NCBI RefSeq assembly: GCF_036370855.1
Contig: NC_088099.1
Location: forward strand, 146,957,017 to 147,021,016
DNA from: Dromaius novaehollandiae
Lineage: Eukaryota > Chordata > Aves > Casuariiformes > Dromaiidae
Reading direction: 5' to 3'
Length of the DNA: 64,000 bases
Positions 1 to 41,332 of this stretch are shown in pieces. The notes beneath the pieces are model-generated. The model was not told where the DNA came from. It ran no database searches and saw only the letters and a program-made list of their open reading frames with translations. Every line of letters starts with the position of its first letter. Position 1 is the first letter of the stretch. The translations under genes were made by a program, and so were the position numbers.

Positions 1-3000
1 TCCTTAGAACCTGCTGCCACCTTAAAACATAAGGTACATAAATCCATTGCTACACATTTGGGCAACTCCCCCACAAAGGCATTCTTCCCTCAGCCTTCTG
101 GCCAGTCAGATGGCACCTTCCCCAACTTGCTCAGAGAAGCAGAACAGTGTGGATAGGCAGTAATTCCCCCTGGTGCAAAGCTGTGCTGCCCAGCTTTGCT
201 TGTAGGAAGTCAGGGTCAGGATCTGCACTTCAACTGTGGCTGGTGAGATGAAGTACAGGGCTATGGCAAACACCGGGTGGAGGTACTGGCTTGAGGAATG
301 ACAGAAGAGAGAGGGAGAGAGGGACAGGAGATTAGTGTTTTTAAAAGGTGAAGAGGTACAGTAGAAAAGACCATGATACTGTGATCCTGACTAGAGAAAA
401 GAGAGACAGTGGCAAGCAGGTGTTGTAGAAGAACAGTTCTGAGCATTGTTACCACCACCCCAGCGTCTCATGATTTTCATAGGGATATATAGTGCAGTGC
501 TACCCTCCAAAAGTCATATATTTCTTACACACTTTCTTTCAGATTGAAAACAAACAAAACCCTGTCAGCTTGGATAGCGTTTTCACTTTGTCCACATAAG
601 AGCAATCTGATGGACAAGGGTGACTGGCCTTGTGCCAGTTTCGCTTCTTCCCTCTCCTATGATTTACCTCAATGGACACAAAAGACAGGGCAGAAGACTG
701 TCCCCCCCTTGTTAAAGTGAACACTGTAGTCAAATACAAATTAAGTTCTTACCAGTAAATGAAATCTATGAATTTTAAATGTATTATTGAAATTACTGTA
801 TCCAGTCATTATGACTCGTTTGCACATGAGTTGTAATTATTTATGGAATTGACTATTTTGGCATCAGGCCAATTAGACACTTAGCAATAAGCTCATTCCG
901 TTAGTTGTGGTTATCCAAAACTTTATCCCTCTGTCCTCATACAAACTGCAATATCCTTTTCTTGTGCTTTTTCTGAAAGAGCTTCTGTGGACTGCAGAAC
1001 CAGAAGAAACCTCCTGCCGCACTCTGGAATGTCTCATGTTCATGGAAGGAAAAACATGTTATAAGCTTAGAAAAACTCATTGAACAAGTGAAAAAAACCC
1101 CTTTTCCCATCCTTTAAAATTTCTTTATTCCTCAGAGAGACAAATATGGAAGAGTTTGAAATGTCATGTGATTTATTAAATTTAGAAATTTGAAGACAGG
1201 CCACATGAATGACACATTGTAACTGCATATTAATTAAAAAAGTAAAGCCATTTAGTTTGAATTACAATCACAAGAGCTACTTGTTGAACAAACCAATCAA
1301 TATGAGAACAAAGCGTAGTCAACCAATTTCAAGTGTTCACTAGAAAGCAAAAATGAAGAAACATTTCTATGAATTTCTGGAGTTTCTGATTCCTGTAATT
1401 ATTTCCTAAACCACACAGTGTGAACATGTTAGCTACCCTAACATTTTAGATAAATGATCTGGAAAAATAAAACGTAACAGAGATGTGTGTGTAGTGCAGA
1501 GAAAGAGGGGGTCCGAGGAATGGAACTGTTTTGACAGGACATGTTTAGATTAATTAATCATTCACCTGTAACAAAATTTGCCTTTTGCAGAAGTCCTTTC
1601 AAACTGAAAGGCCATTAAAGCTTCCCCATGCCCTTCTGGGCAGCATGTAAGTAAAGGCATATTTAAAGCCAACTCAGAGCATGATTTTAACATGGAAAGG
1701 TGTACCTGGTTAGCAAAAGCACTGGGAATAGAGCACAGACTGAGGGCAGGCATGCTGTTGTGTCTCCATTGCTACTGTTAGCAGACAGGCTAAATTAAAA
1801 CTGCATGGCCGTGTTTATCTATGGCACAATCATATCTTCATTTTGCCTGCAGACATTCCCTGTTTTACCTATTCTGACTGAAGTAAGTCATAAATCAGAA
1901 CACTCTGGAAGAGGTATGTTTGAAGTGTGGGTCTATTCTCTGAAATAATTTATGACTAGGAAATCATCAGAATCAACACAGAAAAAACTTGTGCCTGTTA
2001 CCATTCAGAATGATGGACAGTCATTATTGCTGGAAGGCAATAATATGAAAAGAACTGTACCAGATTCATTCATGGTCTACTTGCTCATTTATTACCCCAG
2101 TAACTTTCTACACCTTTTTAGTCACACCAGTCCTCTTGAATAAATATGGTGACATAAAAGATTATATTTCCTCTTGTACACCAACACTTCAGTATGATTT
2201 ACAGTATCTGGAAAGTTTAGTTTAGTTAAGTGATGCAAAGATATTGACCAGAGAAATATATGGACATTACACAAGTATAACTTTGCCTTGCAGATGTCCT
2301 CCTGCAGACTATGATTCAGATGGCTCAGTTATTCAGATTAGCTTAGTTTAAAGTTTGGCATTCGTCAATTTGGATACATCACTGACAGGCAATATGACAG
2401 AACACCTCACAACTACTGAAGTTATACAGTCACAGTACTAAACAGAAGTTCAATGTATGGCTGTTTTAGCAGATCCAGAACCTAATGGACGACTTAATTG
2501 TATGAAGACAATAACCTTCATTTTATTCATAGTGGACATTTACACTGCCTTGGAAGTTTTGTATTCACACCTTTTTTGAGGAATAGGTTGCACCAACAAA
2601 CTAAGAATTGTGCACAAAAGTAAATAAAGTAAGATATGCACAGACATGCCCATACTAAACTGTGTATTAATAAATGGATGTCCTGCTGAAAATCAGCTCT
2701 TCAGTTGTCTACTTTGTTGTAAGCTAACTGGCAGATTCAAATTCTATTGGTTTATAGTAACTATACTGGTCTAGCAAGTCACATTGCTTTTGCAACTCCA
2801 AAAGCAATTACATTAGAGCTACAGCAACCCTGAGCTTTAGGTCTACATTACCGACAGCTTAAAATCATGATATGGTATCAACATGAGAACCCCTTCCTCT
2901 TTATGAAGCCAAGAGACACCTGAAAAACAATGCTGCTTTAACTCAGATAAGCACACCTACATTTAAAATCTGCTAAGTCCAACTAAAGGGGCTGAATCAC

Positions 3001-4245
3001 TTTGAATAAGGATGCTAGCCTGGACTTATACTTTTATGGTGTTTTTGCTGGTGAAAGTCCCTTGCTGAATCATCTAAAGATAAGTAACAGTTGTAAAAAC
3101 AGAAAACTGTTCTGGGGTGATCATTTACTGAAAAACATATACTTTTAAAAAGCGTTAGTAAGAGGATTTTTCAGAGACACAAATGGGAGGTACACACCTT
3201 ACTCTAAGATGTTTTGAAGGCCATTCATAATCTCTCGTAACACTTAATAAGTGGCACTTGCATTTATTAAATCGGCTAAATTCCAAACAGATAATGAAGG
3301 TAAAATGATTATGTTCACTGTGTTAAATCTAAAGATAACAAAGCCAGAAAATTAGAGAGCCAGAGGATATAGGCATATAAATACCCAGGCACCTGTGAAA
3401 ACACTCAAAAAAGATGAGAACCATTACTTCTATTTCACTGTCTGAAGCAGCACAGAGGAATTACTGTATTTTCCTGGGCATGTCACATTAGATTACAGAA
3501 GATCAGTAACAGATCAAAAATATCCACCATCTTCTCTTCTTCTCTATCAGTATGCTACTCTTCTGTGTTGCTGTAACACTACTGTATCTCAAACGTATGG
3601 AACTTTGTCACATACAATCCATGCCCAAGAAAAACAGTAAGGTAAATGCAAAGGGAAGAGATAAAAGCAGGTAATACTATGCCAATAAATAAAAGTAAAA
3701 ATTTCAAGTTGAAGTCACTGAAAATAAGTGACATTTAAATGGTCCTCTTGAAATACTTGCTAGTTTAATTCTTAACAAATCCTGTATGGCATGAAATTTG
3801 AAATACATTTGCTAAACATTTTACCTCAAAAAAAGGAGAAAAAGAAGATTTCAGTGTTTTTCAGAAATCTTAGGAGATGACAACCTCTCCTGACAACAAG
3901 TATATTCAAATTATGACCTCAATGTGAACGGTCCGTATCTTAGCAGAAGCCACTAAATAAATTTTGTCTTATTCTAATTATAACATTAGCTCTGCTTCTG
4001 ACTGCTTATTTTCGTGTACTTTTCCTTTCAAAGGCCTATGGCTTAGTGTACACAAATTTAAAAATATTTGAAGTTACACAAAATAGAGCTTAATAGTACA
4101 AAATATAAAAAGATGACAAATGTCAAAATCTTTACACTATTATCGAACAGTGTACTACAATTAACCTGTAGTTCAGAGATGCTTTGCTCCTGGATACGAT
4201 TTCCATGATTAACTCCTGAACAAAGTATTTCATCTTCTTAATCAA
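1..4245. other. 3' flank and probable 3'UTR of TMEM67; no other gene seen
   Basis: AT-rich sequence downstream of the TMEM67 stop codon on the minus strand. I looked for exons of a neighbour such as PDP1, which follows TMEM67 in mammals, and saw none. Minus-strand hexamers that could end the TMEM67 transcript include ATTAAA at 3764-3769 and AATAAA at 3263-3268, but neither can be chosen without transcript data. The short open frames here (61-89 codons) show no family resemblance and have no splice context. I see no repeat family that I can name. Confidence 0.6.
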
Positions 4246-33654
<29,409 letters not shown>

Positions 33655-33686
33655 GGCTACCCGGCAGCCTGCAGCCGCGCGCTCTC

Positions 33687-33696
33687 ATTGGCCAAT
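33687..33696. promoter_or_regulatory. Double CCAAT palindrome ATTGGCCAAT
   Basis: A CCAAT box in each orientation overlaps as one 10-bp palindrome, 32 bp above the TMEM67 ATG. NF-Y binding is the usual reading. Its closeness to the ATG implies either a very short 5'UTR or starts downstream of the normal NF-Y spacing. Confidence 0.6.
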
Positions 33697-33840
33697 CGCC
33701 TCTCGTACGGAGAGCCCGAAGGGCCAAACCGAGGAGGCGAAGCGTTCGCGGGGAGTAGGCTGCGCCTGCACTCGCCCTGCCTCTGCCGGGGAGTAGGAGC
33801 GGAGAGGGGAGCAAGGCAGGGCGGTGGGGCCCACTACAGC

Positions 33841-35200
33841 AGGGGGTATAAATGTGTCGTTTTCCTTTGCAAGGAGACGGGTAGCAGACTGATCACATAA
33901 AATGCCCAGACGAACGGACATAAAACCGAAGAAGTTACCCTTTTTTCACCCGTCGTCATGCTCTTGTTCACTTTCCCTCAAACATCACCAAAACTCTTCT
34001 GGGTACCCACATGTCCTCGTGTTCATTATTCCTCACTTTCTCTTTACTGACTGATAACTGCACAACTATTATGAGTCTGTATACTAGCGTTGCTTGAAAG
34101 CCCATGTATGCTTATCACACCAAATGCTTCACTCCTAATCAGATTTGTATTGCTGGGTTGATGGGAGTTTGTTAAAGGCTGAGATACTGGGTGATTATGC
34201 TTAAACTTTTTATGCTTCAGTTCCCATTCATAACATCTCTCCTGGAGGAAGCAAACAGCTGCCACAGATAATTCCCATCCCTATGTTGTGTGCTTTTTTA
34301 AAAAACATCTCCAGTCAATGAGAAGATGGCAGCTCCTTCTGTACCAAGTGCCCAGGCAGCAAGGCTAAGGAGGTGGGGTTAGGAAGATTATTTCCAGGAA
34401 AAAAAAGTAGCATTTATATGTGCACTAAAATTATTTCTCAAGAATCTCAACCTATTTTTTGAGATTGCTGACCACTGCTTCTCAGCCCTACCATCTGAAG
34501 AGAGATTTCACAAATCATTATTGTGATAACCAGCAAGCTTCTGGATCCCAAGAGACAGCAGCTTCACAACTTCTGGTCAGCCTCATGTCATCTATTTTCT
34601 AGCTATTTGCTAAGGATGGAAACATACCTCCTAAAACTGACTTTGAAAGGACAGAAGAGCCTCATGTTAATTGCCCACATTGTAACAAAAACATCAGTGC
34701 TATGTAGTTGTATTGTTAAATCAGGAAATGTATTTCCAAAAGGGACAGAGAAACGTGCTTTGGATGTGGCTGTAGAAGACTCCATTGGAAGCACTTTATA
34801 AAATCCTATTTCCTATGCTCAAGATATAGGTTAATCCCAGAAAAGATAGACAAAGGCTACTGGTATGACCATGGGTGGCTCAATCTACCATAACTAAGTT
34901 TTTTTAGTGTATCAGAATGGCACTGACAAGCAATAGATTTTCTGTCTAGAAATACAAGGGAGTATGTGTAAAACACAGGAAAAGGGAGGTGAAATAAAAA
35001 CTAGATGAATAAAATATCTACCTAACCTCAATGACCCACATAGTCTACCTCTCCTTTTCCACATTGACAACCTTACCTTCAATTCCCCTGCCTCCCTCCC
35101 TTTTCTCCCAAAATAGACTTGGAGTCAACCCTCAGAAAGTTTAGGACAGAAACTGTTTTTCTAACAATTGGCCCCTGAACTTTGAAAACCGCCTAGGAAG
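33841..35200. other. Spacer between the two head-to-head promoters; nothing recognised
   Basis: About 1.36 kb of ordinary AT-rich sequence between the TMEM67 and RBM12B CpG islands. I see no exon, RNA gene or transposon that I can support. Short open frames (63-92 codons) on both strands look random. Confidence 0.6.
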
Positions 35201-35438
35201 AGAAATGGAGGGTGCAAAATCCCCTCTCCAGTGCTGCAGGCCCAGGCCCGAGCCGGCTCCCACCGGCCTCGCAGGGGCACCTTCCCCGCCCCTCTTCCTG
35301 AGCCGGGCAGGCGCCGGCACTGACGGAAACGAGACTGAAGGCCGTTGCGATACACCCATAATCCTGGCGACCAGCGTAACAGCCGCCGTCCCATCACCGC
35401 AGCAGGGACCACACCGCGCTCCGCCACGCGCCCCGGCG

Positions 35439-35660
35439 GCGCATGCGCACTGCCCGCAGAGCGGACCCGCACGTCCCGCCGCCGCGACTGCGCAACATTG
35501 CACGCGCCAACTGCCGGCCTGAGCAGAGCGCATGCGCACTGAAACGAGCCGGGCATAAGACAGCGCATGCGCAGCGGAAAGCGAGGTAACGACGAGACGT
35601 TCCCGGTCCCGCCTCCCAGAGGCGGTTCGAGGAAGGGCCGTGCGTTCCGAGCATGCGCAC
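35439..35660. promoter_or_regulatory. Cluster of four NRF1-type motifs
   Basis: Perfect palindrome GCGCATGCGC at 35439-35448, 35528-35537 and 35563-35572, and a GCATGCGCAC half-variant at 35651-35660. NRF1 recognises this palindrome in housekeeping CpG-island promoters. The sites lie 150-380 bp above the inferred RBM12B start. Confidence 0.75.
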
Positions 35661-35680
35661 GAGCGCAGGGTGGCGCTCGG

Positions 35681-35702
35681 CGCCGCGCCGCGCCGCGCCG
35701 CG
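35681..35702. repeat. (CGCCG)4 short tandem repeat
   Basis: Four copies of a 5-base GC unit, then CG, in the RBM12B CpG island. Likely unstable in sequencing and copy number. Confidence 0.85.
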
Positions 35703-35892
35703 CGGCCAGAGGGGCCGGAAGGATTCGTGCCAGTTCGGCTGCGGGGTCGAAGGGGAGAGGGTCGCGCAGGCGCAGTTCGGCTTCTCGCCCGCTTATTGGG
35801 GGGGAAGGAAGGAGGACGCCATCTTGGTGGTGCAGTGCCGGGAGCTGCGGGGAGCGAGGCTCGGTGCGGAGCCTGTCCCGGCGGCTTGTCCG

Positions 35893-38800
35893 GTGGGTGG
35901 CTGGCGTGAGGGAGGGCGCCCGGCTTCCCGGGGCGCTCCGCGTAGCCGAGGGCGAGGGGATCGCGCCGCGATCCGGTTGCGCGCCGCCGGTTCTCGCCGG
36001 CGGAGTGGCTGCGCGGCCGTTGCCCGCGCCGAGGCCCCCTCGTCCCGGCTGGCGGCTTTCGCCCTCGGCCCCCTAATGCGCCCGGCCCCGTCCCGGAGCC
36101 GCGGGAGGTCGAGCTCGTCCTCCGCGGGGTCGAATCACAAACGGTCTCCGGCGGGGCCGGTCGCGCGGCGGCCTCCCCGCCCGCCCCCGTCCCTGCGCCG
36201 CCGGCCGCGGCCCTCGGCCTCGCCCGCCGGGCGGCGGGGCGCGTTTCCCGGCGGGGAGGGCTCGCGCGGCGCCGGCTGCGCTCCGAGCGGCGGCGCCGCT
36301 GCCTCGGGGCTTCTCACTCGGGTTTCTCTGAGTAGCAGTGCTGGGAAGCGGCACTGTGCTGAAGCCGACTGTGCTGCGCGCCCAATTGCAGGGCGCCGTC
36401 GCATCTTCGTCAGCAATGTGAAAACTTTCATTTGCAGCAACTTCGACTCTTAAGGCCCGTTTTGGAGAAGACTGGAATAAGGAATCTCTGGCTCACCAAT
36501 TACTTGTTAACTTGCATATTTCCCCAAAATTCAGTTTTATACTTGTGGTACTTCTGTGAGTGTTCCTGTTGACTTGCATGCTTCATGGCATGCGGATCCT
36601 TCTACCCAGTAGTAAAAGTGCTAGTCTAGTGCAGACCTATCCTCATGAAATATTTACAGATTTTTTTGGAGGGAGGCAGTAGGAAGTTTTAATGGGATTT
36701 GGAATGTGCTCTGCTAAGGCTGTGGAAGCATAGGCAGAGTACTGTTTTCTAGTTAGCTCAGTTTAAATACAGAATTTCCTAAAGTATTATTGTACACTCT
36801 TCTCTGCTTTTAAATTGTTGACATGAGGCTGCCATCTGTTTATTATCTAAACACTTGTTCCTTGAAGGGCTTGCTCAGTTGATGATCTGGTCTTAGTCTT
36901 GTTATTTTCATCCTAAAAGTCACTCTTTGGTCATTCATTTAAATAGTTGGACGGCTTGTCTATGTTTGCTACCACTTCTTGATTGCTTAATATACAGTTA
37001 GTAAAAGCTTATTATCTGGACTTGACTTTCTGTTTGTGGACTTCTTAAATATCATGTTGTGATCTGGAATCAATGTGTCTCATTTGAGCACTGCAATTTG
37101 TATTTTGTATCCATGGGCCATCATGGAGAACTTGGCATTTACCACCAAAGGAGTACTGAGGATGTCTGGTTCTGAATGCTGGTTAAAAATTGGGATAGGA
37201 ATGCAGAATTGTGAAATTCAGAAATGCTACAAATTATATACATCATGAAATAGCAGGCCAGCCGATTTGATTTTTCAAGAAACGAAGGTTCTGTAAGAAA
37301 ATTCTGCCCTTGAATTCTTTCCTTGCTTTTTGGCACTGCTGTCAGGTCCATTGAGAAAATAGATTATAAAGGTATGGAGAGCTGGTGATCTTCATTGCAG
37401 TTATCAAACAGGCAGTTGTTTTCAGTTTTTGTTTACAAAGTGCTGATTTAGAAGCAACATAGAATCAGTTAAAGAACTTAGACTTTGCTCTTGTTTTGTA
37501 AGCTCAGGAGGAGTGATTAGTTACTGTGATCAACAGATAACTGTGCATTAGAAATCTTGTTTATTCATTAGTGCATTATAACACTTGTTATTGAGCAAGG
37601 GTTTTGTCCAGGGGATATTCTCAGACACTTGTCATCAAGGTCTTGGGCTTTTATTTTATTTTATTTATTTTTAACAGGTGTAGCCATTTGTTACGGAGGC
37701 TTGTCTTTGTTCTGTGAGAGTGCTGTGCTATGTATCTTGTGACACTAGATGGTGATTTAGAAAACTGGGATACCTTTGAGTGATTCTTATTCTTATATTT
37801 GAAAGGCAGTAAATATTTAGGGAAAATAGTGAACTCTACTTTTATTAATTGAAGTAGTCACTGAAGTTTCTCCGTGTTGACTATTTTTGCTCTTTCATGT
37901 GATCGTCTTCGCTGTATACCCTTAAGTGCAGTGCTGGAATGGTGAGTAGCATACCCTTGTGAACTTTGAAAGCAGGTGGACTTCAGAAGAATGGACACGT
38001 ACAGTGCTCTTGAGATGGACTTGTGCGTCTTTCAAGGACTCAAAGAATTGAGGGTTTTCCCCTCACTTTACAATCAGTCTGTTTCATATCAACAGTTCAG
38101 TGTGGCACAGTTGATGATGAGATAACCTCAGCGTGTTTTCACCATTCGCAGAAGTCAACTTAACTTTCGAATTTTCTTTGCTTCTAATATGGAGACACAA
38201 AGATGCAATGCATAGCATTTTGCTGTCTTTCCCTTGGAACAAGGAAGGAGTTCTTCATGGTACCTCAAATTGTGGTTTCATTGCAATGCTTGGCTTTAAT
38301 ATTAGCCACTGCTATGGATGAGCTGCAGCAATGTAGCACAGTATGTAAACCAAAGTACGGATATCAGCCATTAATTATGTTTCGTTTTCTTTCCACAGTT
38401 AAGTTGATTTTACAGAATTTATCAGGTCTTCCAAGCAGAAACAGGTAAGCTGCCAAAAGCTTAACACTTTTCACTGAGTATTGTGAAGAGATCACACACA
38501 GCCTTTTCTCACAGACTTATGGCTGGGAAGTAGGATATACTCTCCTGAGTGCATGCGGCTGCTGCAGTTAATACTGACTACATGAAAGAGACAACGTTTT
38601 TGAACGCTGAGAAAATATACACATTATTGAACAGAACTGATGATTGGGTAGAGCAACTTGACAAAGCATTAAAGTCATCATTGTTGGTGAATTACTTCAT
38701 TTTTCAGTGATGTAGTTATTCTTTTTTCTTTCTCCTTTTATCATCTAGTATTTTCTGCGTTATGATAGCAAGTCTCTTGACCAAAGTAAACAGGAATTTT

Positions 38801-39163
38801 TTTGTTCCTTAGGACTGGACAGAGATCTCTGGCATACAGTAATTATGCCGTGAAAGTCTTAGGTGTTCCTTATGTATTGTGGATGGTGAGGAGTGACTTA
38901 GGTGGATTTTGTTGCCCTTAGGATAGGGAATATTGATAGATCCGTGCAAATGTGCAGGTGGAGTAGCTAATTGTTCTGACTTAATCAACTTCCAGTGAAT
39001 CCTGCTTTAATCTTATTCTTGTGTGATGTTGTGAGTTTTGTTTGATGCCTTCTCTCTCGATTGAGACAAGGACATTCATTAAAAAGGCTCTAGCTTAAGT
39101 GTTAAGATACTGTAATAGCTGAGTACTAAAGACGTGCTATCATGTGTACCTTTTTGTCTGCAG
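35893..39163 (+). other. RBM12B: RBM12B 5'UTR intron region
   Basis: Sequence between the inferred first exon and the coding exon. The plus strand is T-rich, as expected of an intron. No protein-coding exon was found. The single candidate internal exon is listed separately; short T-rich blocks such as 37650-37675 are low complexity. Confidence 0.55.
38399..38444 (+). other. RBM12B: Candidate non-coding 5'UTR exon of RBM12B
   Basis: A strong pyrimidine tract and CCACAG acceptor (ends 38398) is followed 46 bases later by a consensus donor, CAG|GTAAGC. The pairing is good by eye, but no transcript is at hand, and the exon would not code. Confidence 0.4.
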
Positions 39164-39191
39164 GTGATTTTTGCTGTGGGTTGAGCTCAGC

Positions 39192-41297
39192 ATGGCTGTA
39201 GTCATCCGTTTACAGGGGCTTCCTGTTATTGCGGGTCCTGCAGATATTCGTCGTTTCTTCTTGGGATTGAATATTCCTGATGGAGGTGTGCATATTATTG
39301 GAGGAGAAATTGGGGAGGCTTTTATTATATTTGCAACAGATGAAGATGCACGGCGTGCGATGAGCTGTTCGGGAGGGTTTATCAAGGACTCGCGCATAGA
39401 GCTCTTTCTCAGCAGCAAGACAGAAATGCAGAATACCATAGAAATGAGCCGGAAACGATTTGATCGTGGGGGACGAGAAACTATGTCTGGGTCTAGACGA
39501 ACATGTCCTAATAATTCTGGTTCATCGGATGTCGGAGACATTTCACATTTAGTTGCAGCTATTACAAAAGGAATGAGTAAATCTAGTTACGGTCCGCCAA
39601 ATCATCCGGAGGCTGTTTTCCATACCAATGGCACAAGACATGGTGATGCAGGTATACCTAAATCAAGCTATAACCAGTCAAGAAAAGATTGTCATTCATT
39701 TAATCCAGATGATCTTTACTTATTTCTACGTGGTATACCTTACTCTGCAACAGAAGATGAAGTACGTGCTTTCCTTTCTGGGTTACGTGTGGATGGAGTG
39801 ATTCTGATAAAGCATCGCAATGGCTTAAACAATGGTGATTGCTTGGTAAGATTTGCCACGCCTGGTGATGCCTTAGAAGGACTTAAACGTCATAGGCAAT
39901 ACATGGGTCAGAGGTTTATAGAAATAAGTCCATCTACAGAGGAACGGTGGATTGAATATGGTGGGAGGGTAGACATGACAAGTGAAATTGATCACTTTTT
40001 GTGCAAAGAACGTTCTCCACCAAGAAATGCGGGCTACATGCATTCAAGGAAGCATTCTCACTCAAGATCACCACGGAGACAAAGAACACGTTCTCGTTCA
40101 CCTCCCACCCAGGAATATTACATACACTTAAGAAATCTATCTACTAGTCTTGAGAAGAGAGATTTGAGAGCTTTTTTCCCTGATCTGGATATTTGCAGCA
40201 AACAAATCAAGTTTCTAATGGATAAACATCAGAGGAGGACTAGAGATGCTTTTGTGATGTTAAGGAGTGAGAGAGATTATCAGGCTGCTTTGGAATATCA
40301 TAGAAAGGCTCTTCTCAATCGTCCTGTTTACATTTTTCCAATTTCAAGAAGATCAATGTTGAAAATAATTGATTCTTGTGAGAGGAAAAGATCACAGGAA
40401 AGAGATCATCCTGGACAAGCCATACAGGAAAAAAATTATCGGGAAGGTCATTCTGGCCCTAAGATATGTGTTTATGTAAGAAATTTTCCATTTGATGTGA
40501 CAAAAATTGAAGTGCGAAAGTTCTTTGCAAGATTTGATATTGATGAAGATGATATTTACTTGCTCTATGATGACAAAGGAGTTGGGCTGGGAGAAGCATT
40601 AGTGAGGTTTAAGTCTGAAGAACAAGCCATGAAAGCAGAAAACTTAAATCGGCGAAGGTTCTTGGGAACGGAGGTGTTATTAAGACTTATATCTGAAGAG
40701 CAGATGCAGGAGTTTGGTGTAACGGTTCCATTGTCTGGACCAAGTGAAATGCAGGGTCATTCACAGGCATATGACAGAGGTGAGCTTTCCCGTCCAGTTG
40801 ATTCACCATCTGGACCACCACAGGGACCACACATGCATTCATTTGGTCCCCCTGGAAATTTTAGGCATCCTTCTGAATTTAGGCACCCCCCTGAGGACTT
40901 CATGTGCCCTCCTGAGGATTTTAGAGGTCCTCCACCACTCATGGATTTTGGTGGTGACGGTGAACCTTTTGGCAGAATGGAGTTTGGAAATAGTAAAATG
41001 GGAAGTTTTCCTGAAGGAAGATTTATGCCGGATCCAAATTTCAGTAGCGGTTCTGAACGTGTTGTTCCTATTCGATTGAAAAATTTACCATTTAAAGCTA
41101 CTCCTAATGAGATTCTGGATTTTTTCTATGGCTACAGAGTCATACCAGAGTCAGTTTCTATACAGTATAATGAGCAAGGATTACCTTCTGGTGATGCCAT
41201 TGTTGCTATGACAAACTATGAGGAAGCTATGGCTGCTATTAATGAACTGAATGATAGGCCAATTGGTCCACGGAAAGTTAAGTTGAGTTTGCTCTAA
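39192..41297 (+). CDS. RBM12B: RBM12B, RNA-binding motif protein 12B, single coding exon
   Basis: RBM12B is a nuclear-type RRM protein related to RBM12 and the hnRNP F/H group; its exact target is not well defined. The reading frame of 701 codons has five RRM domains, near residues 1-80, 172-245, 307-385, 424-500 and 624-701, starting MAVVIRLQGLPV and ending VKLSLL. Between RRM2 and RRM3 lies an Arg/Ser stretch (SRKHSHSRSPRRQRTRSRSP, about 286-306). Between RRM4 and RRM5 is a Pro-rich linker with only about four HPPEDF-like units (about 557-587). Mammalian RBM12B has dozens of such units and about 1000 residues. The start is the ATG at 39192 in a strong context (A at -3, G at +4); the frame is open upstream to the acceptor at 39161-39163 but has no earlier ATG in the exon. 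It is the longest frame in the window and intact. Confidence 0.97.
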   Translation: MAVVIRLQGLPVIAGPADIRRFFLGLNIPDGGVHIIGGEIGEAFIIFATDEDARRAMSCSGGFIKDSRIELFLSSKTEMQNTIEMSRKRFDRGGRETMSGSRRTCPNNSGSSDVGDISHLVAAITKGMSKSSYGPPNHPEAVFHTNGTRHGDAGIPKSSYNQSRKDCHSFNPDDLYLFLRGIPYSATEDEVRAFLSGLRVDGVILIKHRNGLNNGDCLVRFATPGDALEGLKRHRQYMGQRFIEISPSTEERWIEYGGRVDMTSEIDHFLCKERSPPRNAGYMHSRKHSHSRSPRRQRTRSRSPPTQEYYIHLRNLSTSLEKRDLRAFFPDLDICSKQIKFLMDKHQRRTRDAFVMLRSERDYQAALEYHRKALLNRPVYIFPISRRSMLKIIDSCERKRSQERDHPGQAIQEKNYREGHSGPKICVYVRNFPFDVTKIEVRKFFARFDIDEDDIYLLYDDKGVGLGEALVRFKSEEQAMKAENLNRRRFLGTEVLLRLISEEQMQEFGVTVPLSGPSEMQGHSQAYDRGELSRPVDSPSGPPQGPHMHSFGPPGNFRHPSEFRHPPEDFMCPPEDFRGPPPLMDFGGDGEPFGRMEFGNSKMGSFPEGRFMPDPNFSSGSERVVPIRLKNLPFKATPNEILDFFYGYRVIPESVSIQYNEQGLPSGDAIVAMTNYEEAMAAINELNDRPIGPRKVKLSLL

Positions 41298-41311
41298 AGG
41301 AGGAAAAATAC

Positions 41312-41332
41312 TCTAGAATAAAATATTCTAGA
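41312..41332 (+). other. Perfect 9-bp hairpin enclosing an AATAAA
   Basis: TCTAGAATA, three A, then TATTCTAGA: a perfect inverted repeat 14 bases after the RBM12B stop. The hexamer AATAAA (41317-41322) sits across the stem and loop. Confidence 0.8.

Larger units (their letters stand above)
35205..36390 (+). promoter_or_regulatory. RBM12B: CpG island, promoter and likely first exon of RBM12B
   Basis: About 1.2 kb of dense CpG. It contains four NRF1-type motifs, a reverse CCAAT box (ATTGG, 35795-35799) and a YY1-type GCCATCTTG at 35818-35826, a motif often at or just after the start of transcription. A plausible first exon runs from about 35.8 kb to a donor GTGGGT at 35893, but other donors exist in the island. 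Long open frames on both strands here reflect GC content. Confidence 0.8.

Noticed and set aside
35205-36453. Several open frames of 65-266 codons on both strands near 36 kb
   Set aside because: All lie in the RBM12B CpG island, where stop codons are rare because of GC content; translations are Arg/Ala/Pro/Gly-rich and have no family features.
38133-38448. Open frames of 62 and 81 codons in the RBM12B leader
   Set aside because: No homology; the region fits an intron with perhaps one small non-coding exon.
39171-39191. RBM12B start seven codons upstream at TTG 39171
   Set aside because: It is not an ATG; the ATG at 39192 has a strong context and gives the family start MAVVIRLQG.
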